A DNA stretch of 64,000 nt, taken from Schistosoma haematobium. Its lineage: Eukaryota > Platyhelminthes > Trematoda > Strigeidida > Schistosomatidae. The notes beneath the pieces were generated by a model, which was not told the origin of the DNA, made no database searches, and saw only the letters and a list, made by a program, of their open reading frames with translations. Numbering within the stretch: position 1 is the first letter of the stretch; every line of letters begins with the position of its first letter. Where the stretch lies: contig NC_067200.1 of the NCBI RefSeq assembly GCF_000699445.3, positions 16,188,510 to 16,252,509 of the forward strand. The letters are read 5' to 3'. Made by a program: the position numbers and the translations under genes. Positions 23,741-33,748 of this stretch are shown one piece after another.

Positions 23741-23814
23741 CTTCAAATGGCAAAAAATAAAGTATTTTAATCAATACTAAAGAATCCGTTGAAACAAGCT
23801 GGGAACATTTATTT

Positions 23815-26525
23815 ATTTATTTATTTATTTGAACACATAAATATTGGCACAAGAGAGCGCCAATATATATGCGCCACACAAAACAATGAGAATGCGAAGA
23901 GAAATAGAAAAAAAAACTAAGGAGCGCAAAAGAAAAAGAGAACAATAATGGAGAGATTGGTGTAAGGTAGTGTGGTAGTAACGAGGTACAATCAGAAGAA
24001 ATCTTTCAGGTAAGGGAGACATAACCACTTTTTACGAAGAAAGTAAAAGAAGGTTACAGCAGGATCGCCACTGGCTTCTATTCTGAGCCATATCTGATAA
24101 CGTCTCTAGCCACTGTGTAGCACCATCTCTCGGACCCCAACCAGGGTGTCGTGAAGGACCGACAGAAGCCAGTCCTTTGCATCTTTCTTTCATGCCACGA
24201 CACCATGTCATGCACTGACCACCACTCCGCTTCTTCCAACCAGTCCCAGAGTCGGCAAATAATGCACGACGTGGAATTCTCTAGGGCGACATTCGTAGAA
24301 CATGTCCAAGCCACCGAAGTCGGTGTTTCAAGATAGTGACACCAATTGAATTATCGTCTCTGCACCCAAACACACGATGCCGAACCTCTGGATTACTGAC
24401 ATAGTGTTGCCACTGAATGTCAGCAATCCTTCGGAGACAGCGATGATCGAACACAGAGTCGTCTAACGTCCTCAACTCGGAGAGACCAGGTTTCACGAGC
24501 ATAGAGCAAAACTTCTCTCACTGATGCGTTGTAGATCCGACCTTTTACAGCCAGACTAACATCACGAAGGCGCCAAAAGTGGCCCAGATTGGCATAAGCC
24601 GCTCTGGCTTTCACTATACGTGCATTGATCTCATCACTCACACCCCCACCAGCACTTATACAGCTACCCAGATACACAAACTTCTCGACTACGTCTATCT
24701 GCTCACCATCCAGGGTGAGTACAGGATTGGAATCCTGCCAGTCTTGTAGAAGTACTTTGCACTTCGAAGGTGCAAAGCACATACCATACCTACGGACACT
24801 GATTGTCAACTGATTAAGTGCGGATTGCATGGATTGGGCATTATCGCACAGTAAGACAATATCGTCCGCATACTCAAGGTCGATAAGTCTTTCTCCAGGC
24901 AACAGATCCACACCACTATTACTTACATTCATCAGAGCTGTTTCTAGAATGTCATCGATGGCAAAGTTGAAGAGGAATGGTGAGATGGGCAACCCTGCCT
25001 AACCCCACTGCTCGAATGGAACAATGGAGAAAGGTGGTTGTATGCCCTCACTCTGCCTGAGGTGTTTGTACATAGGGCTTTTAGGATGTTAATAAACTTC
25101 TCAGACACACCCTTCTTCAATAGACAACCCCAGAGAACAGTCCTGTCCAACGAATCGAAGGCAGCCCTGATGTCAAGAAACACTACGATTGTTGGCCTTT
25201 GATAAGTATGGCGGTGTTCTAACATTTGGCGGAGGGTGAAGATATGATCAATACATCCTCGACCAGAACGAAACCCAGCCTGCTCCTCGCGAGTCAATCT
25301 TTCTCGGGTTTTGAACAACCTACGAAGTATGACGGAAGCCAATAGCTTGAACGTAATCGGAAGTAGACTTATCCCCCGATAGTTGTTGCAGGAACGACGT
25401 GAACCCTTCTTAAAGATAGGGACAACTATCGACTCATTCCATGACGTTGGTACACTCTCTAGTTCCCAAACCTTTGTAAACAACGTCGTCAATTCCTTAG
25501 TCAAAAAGTCACCACCATCTTTAAAAAGAGCCGGAGGTAAGTCATCTGGGCCAGGTGATTTGTAACGCTTCAAGAGTTGGAGTTCCTTGCGGACTTCCTC
25601 CTTGTTTGGTGAATCAGTCGTCACCGGCCATGGAGGGCAGGACAGTCTGACCGATGTTGCCGGAGCAGCAGGCCAGTTGAACTGCCCTTCGAAGAACTCT
25701 GCTCATCGTCCAAGACGTCGATGGATGTTAGTGATTAGCATCCCGTCATCCTCACAGATTGTTTAGCTCACACCAGACTTCTTGCTGCCAGTGACTCGGA
25801 TGAATTGGTAGAGCTTCCGGCGGTTACCAAATGCAGCTGATGCTCCCAACTCATTAGCACTCTCCGACCATCAGGCTTCTCGGTCCTTACGCAAGCCCTG
25901 CCCAATTTCCTTACGTAACAACCTTCGTTTGTTGTCAAACTCACAGTCACCCGGAGTAGAACGACGGGCTTTAATGAGTTGTAAGGAGCCTGAAGAAACC
26001 CAGTGCTTATAAGCGGGACGTTTCGTGAACCCACAACCGACTTTACTCGCCATTTTCATGGCGTCATGCAATTGTAACCAATGCTCATCTATACTTTTCG
26101 GTGGAATGGTAGCTAGCCTAGAAGCTAGCTCGGTTCGATACTTACTAGCAACAGAAGTTGCAACCAGCTTGCTAACATCAATCCTTTGGTGGAGGTCACT
26201 TCGTTGGCCACTGAAAAAAAGGTAAGATTGGCGCAGACCAGGGCATGATCAGAGTTCAGATAGGTACTCCAAAAGGAGAGACAGTCTTGTACACAACCAC
26301 GCCAGCGGTAGCCGATCGCGATGTGATCAATCTGAGTTCAGGCTTGAGATGCAGAGGGAGGACGCCAGGTGGCACATCGGCGATGACTGTGCCGAAAGTT
26401 AGTGCTAGCCAGAAACAGGTTGTGGCCTGTGCAAAGTTGCAGTAGACGGTCCCCGTTATCTTTCCTGCGACCAGCGAGTCCCCATCGGCCACCTAAACGA
26501 CACTCTTCTGTGCCTAGACGCCCAA
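23815..26525 (-). mobile_element. RTE-clade non-LTR retrotransposon (SR2/Perere-3-like), 5'-truncated
   Basis: Minus-strand element ending in an (ATTT)n tract at 23815-23835. From its 5' end it has an APE-endonuclease remnant (26550-26250; 'NGDRLLQLCTGHNLFLAS') and a linker around 26030-25770. The RT frame at 25624-24944 carries 'KSPGPDDLPPALFKDGG', 'FLDIRAAFDSLDRTVLW' and 'SSGVRQGCP'. After a frameshift near 24960, 24992-24420 carries 'LIDLEYADDIVLLCDN' (intact ADD) and 'KFVYLGSCISAGGGVSDEI'. The C-terminal 'VFDHRCLRRIADIQWQ' block follows in another frame (24502-24281), then 'LRWLGHVLRM'. It has few lesions, so it is fairly young, but it lacks its 5' end and is frameshifted. It sits in an intron of the FN3 gene, in the sense orientation. 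Confidence 0.88.
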
Positions 26526-26985
26526 TCCAATTTTGTAAAATACTTGCCACCATTTAACTTAGTGAAGAGATCTTAAGGTAATGGATACTGGCTAGACTCT
26601 AGCGATTCACTTATTCTAGCGGAGTAATCTGCGCATAATCGAACGTCACCGTTGGGTTCATAGACCACCACTACTGGTACAGCTCAATCCGAGAAGTTCA
26701 CAGAGTCAATAATACACATTTTCAGGAGCCGTTCTAGTTCCTGTTCAACTACAGGGAGAGCAGCATAAGGCACAGGTCATTTAGGTCGACAAACGGGAGA
26801 AGCTCCAGGTCTGAGGATTGATAATGCTTTAGCTATTGCACATTTTTCCAAACCTTTTGTAAACATGTGGTGGTGTCTTTGTAACATGGCTTTCCAATAT
26901 GCATCCAGGTTCTTCGGCTAATGAATGTAGTGTCAGGGCAGTGTCGAGCTGCAGGCGGGCATGTTGGACATCAACCTTGATGATT
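26525..26985 (-). mobile_element. Ty3/gypsy protease-RT fragment
   Basis: Minus-strand translation gives a retropepsin-like 'ARLQLDTA' block (about 26955-26930). It is followed by the N-terminal fingers of a gypsy reverse transcriptase: 'VPYAALPVVEQELERL' (about 26775), 'VVVYEPNGDVRLCADYS' (about 26665), and 'DLFTKLNGGKYFTKLD' (about 26570-26526). Several stops. The homology ends at about 26525, exactly where the RTE element begins. Catalytic RT residues lie beyond the break and are absent. Confidence 0.75.
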
Positions 26986-27114
26986 ACATATTACATATGA
27001 CCAGCATGGAGATCAGGGCTGGTTATCTGTGCGCGATAATTTTTGTGAGCCGGAATCTTTCTTTTCGCTTATGACGTGGATGTATAACAGCCGTCCATTA
27101 CTTTCAATCATAGA

Positions 27115-27700
27115 GGTGTCATGTTTCAATTCTACCAACCTCCGTGGTTACTTCTTGTAGCGTTATGCTCGGACACTTCAATTTTACTCAAAATTCTGGT
27201 TCTGATATCAGCATCTTCAGGAGATCGGAGATCGAATACAAACACAAGACAATTAAAGTGGTTTTCCGTCACTGTTGACAATTTAGAACGCTCAAACTCG
27301 CGATTTACTAGGGTAGCATGTTGCACCCAGTCATCGTCGCCAGATTTTGCTAACTTCAGACATTGGTAACGAATTTTAAACAAAGATGAGTGCTCATCAA
27401 AGATTTGTAACAAAATTACGACCGTTTTATCAAATGAAAGATCTCTGGGATTCTTGGGGAGAATGAAGTTGATGTAGCGTTCAAGTTCAGCTGTGCCAAC
27501 TTTGTGTAGTAGTATCCTGACATTTGTAGTATCATCAAGCGTTTCTAGTTGAACCATGAATACATCTTTATATTTCTTCAACCAGGATTCGAACGTAACA
27601 CCAGCAAAATCATCAAATGGAATTCGTGGATAGAACAAATGATATGGTCGACACGGGATTTGAATTACCCATCGGTAAGGCTCATTCGATTTAAGTTTAT
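27115..27700 (-). mobile_element. Ty3/gypsy gag fragment
   Basis: An open frame at 27638-27132 encodes about 168 residues of a capsid-type Gag. Visible blocks are 'FESWLKKYKDVFMVQ', 'VGTAELERYINFILPKNP', 'FDEHSSLFKIRYQCLKL' and 'DADIRTRILSKIE', a pattern I know from CsRn1/Boudicca-like elements of flukes. It lies between an LTR (27822-28147) and the protease/RT remnant on the same strand, so these form one internally deleted element. The nucleocapsid part is not seen. Confidence 0.75.
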
Positions 27701-27821
27701 TTGCTGGATTAGAGTTTATAGCATACGAATTGGAACAGCTCGTAAAGCATTTCTTGACGCTCCAGCAAAACTATTTGATCAAAAGTAAATGATATTTTGA
27801 TAAGCTGACGCCGTAGTCAGT

Positions 27822-28147
27822 TGTTATATCCAGAGCTGAGATTCGTGATATACCGCGTACAAATTGAGCACTAGAACGCTAGAACCCTCCGAGTCGCAAG
27901 TGAAAAGACAGAAGACGAGTGAGAAGAAATGTTATTCAAAACAGTACTAAATATGGTACAAAACTCTCAGGTATTTAGAGTTCTTAGTAAAAACGAAATC
28001 ATCATTATAGTCATCTAATCCGTGTACAGTGGTTTTTAGCTACGCGACCAAATTCTGCAATATGCTTTCAGATGATTGAACGGGATGTCTTTAGTTCGCT
28101 CTGAGCTTCTCATTGCTTCTTGAATTAACCCTGGGGCCAGCCTCACA
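27822..28147 (-). repeat. Ty3/gypsy LTR
   Basis: A segment bounded by TG (27822) and CA (28147). Its first 210 bases (as written) are almost identical to 43228-43440, the other LTR copy; the last 110 are more diverged. It lies upstream of the gag frame on the minus strand, as a 5' LTR should. Confidence 0.75.
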
Positions 28148-28435
28148 ATGTATACATATACTCCGTGGGTTTTTTTTTCCATCTAGTTCGGAGATGCGAT
28201 TTCTCTCCGATCAAACTTTGTAGGGGGCCACGGATACCCAAATATGTGGAAATTTTATTCGTTCGTCTTCTTTTACGTAAAAGTAACAATTCTCGCCTTT
28301 TAGTTTCAGTGTTTTCAAGTGAAATATATAGTTCAGTAAAGATCCTCTAATGAATTCTACAAAATATATGTTTTGTTAACAACTTTGAATATTATCAGAA
28401 TGGGGTTTTGGGGATATTATAGTAATATTTAATAG
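28148..28435. other. No gene seen
   Basis: Short AT-rich stretch between the LTR and the PLE repeat; nothing recognised. Confidence 0.4.
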
Positions 28436-28796
28436 CTTAAAAATCCCCATAGAATATTTAAAAACGAAGAATATTTGAGCGAACAATTGTTTTCAATAAC
28501 TTCATCATCAGGCTCTACAGTTATAAGTCCATAATTATAATATTTTACAAAGGCCAAAAATAAGGCATGTTTTAATGAGTTTGACAATGTTATGTGTTAA
28601 AAAATGGTGAGCGTTTGCATCTGTTACGATATATATATATACTTCAAAAAATTGTAATATTTGCAAATTAGAAAGGTCATTCAATAAAGGTCAGTAAATT
28701 GTTCAGTCACAATAAGATAATATAATAGTACTATTGCAAAATTGAAAATAATTTTGTCAACTGAGATAATAATAATAATATTGTTGTGTGAATATA
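28436..28796 (-). repeat. PLE 5'-terminal repeat (pLTR-like), solo copy
   Basis: Nearly identical to 36336-36661 and, in reverse orientation, to 37505-37188; a diverged copy is at 32145-32485. In the 33.7-36.7 kb element this segment is the 5' end, and the long N-terminal frame starts inside it. Its minus-strand reading contains CTGATGA (28511-28505) followed by GAAAAC (28494-28489). A (TA)n tract is at about 28630. No PLE coding sequence is attached here, so this is an isolated terminal copy. Confidence 0.75.
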
Positions 28797-28989
28797 AGAA
28801 TAATATTGTCCGACCGGCCATTTTTTTTTTTAAAAAAATTTTCCAACCCCAAATTACAATATTTTTCATCCCGTGTTTCGTCCAATGAAATGGCTAGTTC
28901 CAAAAATTAGATTTAATTGGTTAGTTATGTCTTGAAAATTGTTATAAATTATCAGTACTTGTCGACGAAGCACAATCTCAATCGTCATT

Positions 28990-31311
28990 ATGGAGCAGAG
29001 TAACGTGCCGAGTACGAGCGCTGGTGTTTCTCACGTAACGGAAATGGAGGAAGTCTTTTTGACTACCTTGTTTCTGGTTGCGTTTCCATCGGTTGAAGCG
29101 TTAAAGACCACCATCACAAATTTTGAAAGATCGACTTACAGTCATTATGTAGTGAGAGATTCGCATATTGGCAGAGATCAAAAATCCTACATTAAATTTG
29201 TGTGTTGGCGAAATGGGCGTATAAGATCTAGCGGTTCGTCACAACGTATTAGACGGAGGAGGTAATTTGGTAAATTGTTTTATAATTTTTTTAATGAAGG
29301 GCTTCTATGAACACCCAATGTCCAGCATTTATGTTTTGTAAGATTATAGACGGCTATTGGACTGTTGTACGTGGGAATGTACATCACAATCACGAGTGCA
29401 ATTCCCTGAGGTACCAGGGTAATTCATGGATGCGCAGGTTAACGGATGGGGAGTTTGAAACTGTGAGACCGCTGCTGATTTCCGGTACCGCTGCATTCCA
29501 CATCAGGAATTTTGCTTACCAATCTTATGGGAAATGTCTGACCGCTCAAGATGTCTGCAATATGCGGTACAAAGTGTTCTCACACGCGAACCTTCCTGGT
29601 ACGGAATTTGCCAATTTATAATGTACACTATAGGTGATTACGGGAAATTGAAAGCTCACATAACATCCTTGGGTGGGCTTTGCGAATACGAATTGGACGA
29701 TGAGAACTGTCTATCGTATTTCTTCTTCATGACTGCTGAGCAAGTGAATTTGGCCGGTCACTTTTGTGACGTAATTGGTTTTGACGGGACGTACAAAACT
29801 AATAACGAGAACGTCCATTTATATCAAGTCGTTGCCATGGATATGAATTTTAAGGCAATACCCATGTGCATTGCCTTTTAAGTCGCGAAACGTCGGCCTT
29901 GATTTCTCGATTCCTCTTCTTTTTCCAACGGTGTACCAACAGTCGACAACTGGTAGGCATTGTGACCGATGATTCACCTGCAATTGCTGCTGCTATTACG
30001 CAGGTGTATCCGGATGCACACCATATTCTGTGTCGCGTACACCTTGTTCGGAATGTGATAAAGAGGGTAAGTGTTTCGTTCATTAACATTAACCCAGTAA
30101 CCGTTATTGTAGAGGGTGCGATCAGAAATTGTACAACTGTTCTTTCGCCTCATGTTCACTAGAACGGTTGAAAGGTAAATCAAAATCTACATAACATGAT
30201 TTTGTAGTTTTAACAACGTACTTTCGTTAATCGAAATGTCGGACGGAACATTTGGCAGATACGTCAGAGACCACCTTCTACCACGGAAACACAAATGGTC
30301 CACTGCTTTTCGACCGCCATCCACTCTCTTTGAACTGAATAATACGAACTTCGTCGAGACCAGCCACCGAGTCTTGAAGATGTATCACCTTAATCGAAAA
30401 ACACCGGTTCTCAGATCCATTTTCAATGTGCTGCTTCGTACTGGATATTGGATGGAAGCAAGATTACATAAATATTCAATGGATTGTCGGGGAAAGCCGG
30501 TATTGGTGAGGAGCCGGAAGTACGTCGACTTCAGGAACGACTGACACCAGTTGCCTGTCAACTACTGAAGCGACACCTTCGCATTCCTATAACGCAGTCT
30601 GCATTGACGGAAGATTTATTCACCGCTATGGACGCCACGGGGACGTACTACGTACACGTCGACACTAGCCGGTGCTCGTGTCCATTCTTCATTGAAAACG
30701 GATTACCATGCCGTCACATATTGGCTTACTGCATACACAGTAACACCGAAGTGAACGTACAGTCAATTTGTGACAGGTGGTTACACTATGATGGTTATCT
30801 GACTCATATTGCAGTTGAAAATTATTTCCCAATGCAACTGAGTCAGCCAAGCATGAAGAATGCGGTGATAGCGTTAATCAGGCGAATGTCGGAGGAACAA
30901 TGCAGTTCACTTCATGACTTCATAGTTCACGGTAGACTACCAACAACGCCAGTAAACTTACATGGAGAACAGCATTCGTACACCCTTTCAAGAACCTCGA
31001 CTAACGTAGCAGTGCCGTTTATACAACGAGGAACTGTTGATTTGGATGAAACGCTCATGAACGATGAGGAGGAAGTAATTTCTATTAACTCGGAAGAGTT
31101 AACTGAACGGGACATCGAAAATGAAGAAGAGCATGACGAGAATCGACTCTGCGACATCTGTAATCTTGCGCAGCCTCCGTGTGAAACCGGTGATGCTGTT
31201 GGTTGGGTTTTCTGTAGATGTGAAGCAATGTTTCATACCTTCTGTGCCTACGACCCATCGCCGAACGTACGAGCAGTGCACTGTCCTATCTGTGGCGCCA
31301 TTACAAACTAA
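28990..31311 (+). CDS. MULE (Mutator-like) transposase with micro-introns, one frameshift
   Basis: Encodes a transposase of about 711 residues if one base is missing near 29875. Exons: 28990-29261, 29300-29598, 29634-30066, 30113-30174, 30208-30499, 30535-31311. The five introns are 38, 35, 46, 33 and 35 bp; all are GT-AG and all keep frame. N-terminal FAR1/WRKY-GCM1-like zinc domain ('CPAFMFCKIIDGYWTV', then HHNHEC). MULE catalytic core: first Asp in 'VIGFDGTYKTN' (about 29780), second in 'GIVTDDSPAIAAAI' (about 29965), C-x-x-H in 'HHILCRVHL', Glu in 'NNTNFVETSHRVLK' (about 30355). SWIM zinc finger 'CSCPFFIENGLPCRHI' (about 30675). Then an acidic linker and a C-terminal Cys/His cluster (C-D-I-C, C-R-C, H-x-x-C, C-P-I-C), RING/PHD-like. 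Schistosome Mutator-like transposons (Curupira) are known and this may be a relative. The single frameshift may be a lesion or a sequence error. Confidence 0.88.
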
Positions 31312-32144
31312 TAGTGATGACGTTCGACCGCGAGAACGAGTAAAGGCCCTTTTCAGGGCCACCCACAATTTGATTTCCATTATTTTTTATCTACTACTTT
31401 TCCGCCGCAAAGGTCAAGTGATTAAGCACTTATTAATGTCTCATGAATTTAGATATCCCTTAGAGATTAATAGTGGAAAAGCGATTATCGTTCATGTATT
31501 CGTAAACTTGTTTCTAACGTTTATTAGATATAAAGGTTAAGAAAACTTAGACAAGATTTTGTCATCTAATGAAGACTAATCTAGTAATTTTATATTGAAA
31601 ATAATGTGATTAGCGTTCATGTTTTAGTAACACATTTGTAAACTATCTAATAAAAGTACATTTTGAGTACATTTTAATAGGAATATTTTAAATGAGTGAA
31701 AATCGTAATTTTGTCGTTAGGTCAATAAACTTATGATGACATTTATTAGTGAATGTAATAAGATAATTACAAAGATGAATGTGATTAAAGCTCATAGAGA
31801 AGTAAACGAAATTGAGAAAATTAACTTATTTAGGAATAAAATAATGACATTTGAAAACAAGTTGAAACCATCATCATTGAAATGATGATGGTGATAAAAG
31901 GTCATACAGTAAGTGTAAAAAGAAATAAGAATATTATCCGTTTCATAGATACACAAAACAAGAACTTCATATTCTTGTTTTATATTAAAATTTCCTGAAA
32001 CCAGAACTATGCGTACGTAAGAAGTACGTCTGATCGTAAACTAAGCCTCCATAGTTATTCATAACTACTGATTATATCACCGTATTCATTTGCACACCTC
32101 ATCAACTATTTATGACTGGTACAATCTCGTTGTACCAGTTAAAT
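31312..32144. other. 3' flank of the MULE gene; no gene seen
   Basis: AT-rich. Loosely repeated motifs of the type GATTANCGTTCATG occur at about 31480, 31609 and, weaker, 31782; they might be subterminal repeats of the transposon. A perfect 12-bp inverted repeat is at 31867-31892. I could not find a matching terminal inverted repeat on the 5' side. Confidence 0.35.
31867..31892. repeat. Perfect 12-bp stem-loop
   Basis: Arms 31867-31878 (ACCATCATCATT) and 31881-31892 are exact reverse complements with a 2-base loop. Function unknown. Confidence 0.7.
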
Positions 32145-32485
32145 ATTCCCTTAAAATATTCAAAAATCAAAAATAATTTAGGAAACAATCGTTTTCCTTA
32201 ACTTCATCATCACACTATACAGTTATTAGTCCATAATTTTATTATTTTATAAAGTCCAAAAATAAGGCATGACATTTATGAATTTGACAATGTAATGTGT
32301 TAACAATGGTTAACGTTTACATCTGTAACGATATATATATGTACAAATTAAAAAGGTCATTCACTAAAGGTCGGGATGATTTGCAGTAAAGTGTTCAGTC
32401 ACAATAAGTGACTAAGCATTATAGGAAAATTGAAAATGCAAAAATTTTGTGTCAATGAAATACATAGTACAAGAATTGAATCTTG
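32145..32485 (-). repeat. Diverged PLE terminal repeat
   Basis: Aligns along its length with 28436-28796 and 36336-36661 (shared TTCATCATCA, 'AAATAAGGCATG', ATATATAT and 'GTTCAGTCACAATAAG' blocks) but with many substitutions and small indels. An older copy of the same terminal repeat, in the same orientation. Confidence 0.65.
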
Positions 32486-32494
32486 TCAATTGAC

Positions 32495-32543
<49 letters not shown>
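32486..32543 (+). repeat. (AAT)n microsatellite
   Basis: About 19 ATA/AAT units directly at the end of the PLE-like terminal repeat. The other copies have a shorter (AAT)n at the same place, so this is an expansion of an internal tract. Confidence 0.9.
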
Positions 32544-33748
32544 GGAAAATAAATAATACTAATAGCATTGTAAATGTTCATTGATACAGTTGACCTTATT
32601 CATATTTATACGTTTAATGTCGACAGATATTTGTTGAGTCAGTCAGACGACGTAGGCTTGTTCATTTACACTTCATGAAACTGATATTTCAAATGCTTGT
32701 CAAAAATGGTTACATTCATAATGTCTAGATAATTCAGGTTTCATATTACGGCGGTTAACAATATTCACACATGACTGATTAAACAAACTAGTTTTTATTA
32801 CGACCAAAAAATTAATTTTAAAATACAGAACTACAAATAATTTACAAGTGAACACAATAAGCCGTTTCAATGGACTTTTACAATTTAACCACATTTAAAT
32901 CTAACGTTGTCTAATTCTCATTATGAATGAACATTTACAAAATAATCCTTTACTAAATAATAAGTGTCTTTTTCGGAAAATTTATTACTACTTTCATATA
33001 CTATCAAAGTCAGTTCATTAAATGATCGTCTACGGTTGGTTCACCTGAATTATACATATTGCAACCAGTAATTTATCATGATGATTTATTGATATGTTGA
33101 TTTCTTTTTCCCATTAACACACCGTGTGTTACAAAAAAGCCTATGCACACACTTTGGTGATAATTTGTTTATTAATTTGGTATTAAATATTTGACTACCG
33201 ACCTCATTCAGTAATCACTATTATCAAATATTCAAACCGGTTTACAGATGCTTTTTCCCAAAAACTTTCTTTTACTGAGATACATATGATTATTCCTGTT
33301 CCGATAACTAACGACTTCAATTCAAGGTATACTTGATCGGAAAACAAAAATTGATCCCAATACACATTCACTAACAGTAGGATTGCATGGTAATGCAATT
33401 AAGTTGGTGTCTTTTTCTTCAAAAGTCTAAATTTTTTTCAAGACTAAGATTACACAAAAAAAATTATTCATTATCATTAAATTTCAAATGTAAAAAATGA
33501 AAATTCTGGTATCCAATCACAGCTCCAGATGTGATTTCGATTTCAACTAATCAGATTACAAAGATGAACAGTTTACGACCAATCACAAAATTATTAAAGG
33601 TAACAAAATGTTTGTTCATTATCACTTGAGCACACACTTGCAAAACAAGTCCACCAATCAATGATACCTAAATTTTTCATTCACACCCCACAATTTTTTT
33701 AAAAGGGGTGGTAGGGAATCATATAGGCCGGTTACTTAATGTCAACCT
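32544..33748. other. No gene seen
   Basis: Very AT-rich. Open frames here are short and without family resemblance. Confidence 0.45.

Noticed and set aside
29262..29633. Interpretation of the MULE frame breaks as random decay
   Set aside because: Each break coincides with a GT-AG segment of 33-46 bp whose removal restores the frame and motif continuity; only the break near 29875 has no such explanation.
29850..29900. A 17-bp GT-AG 'intron' at the remaining MULE frame break
   Set aside because: Too short to be spliced, and its removal would delete expected conserved sequence; a one-base deletion is simpler.
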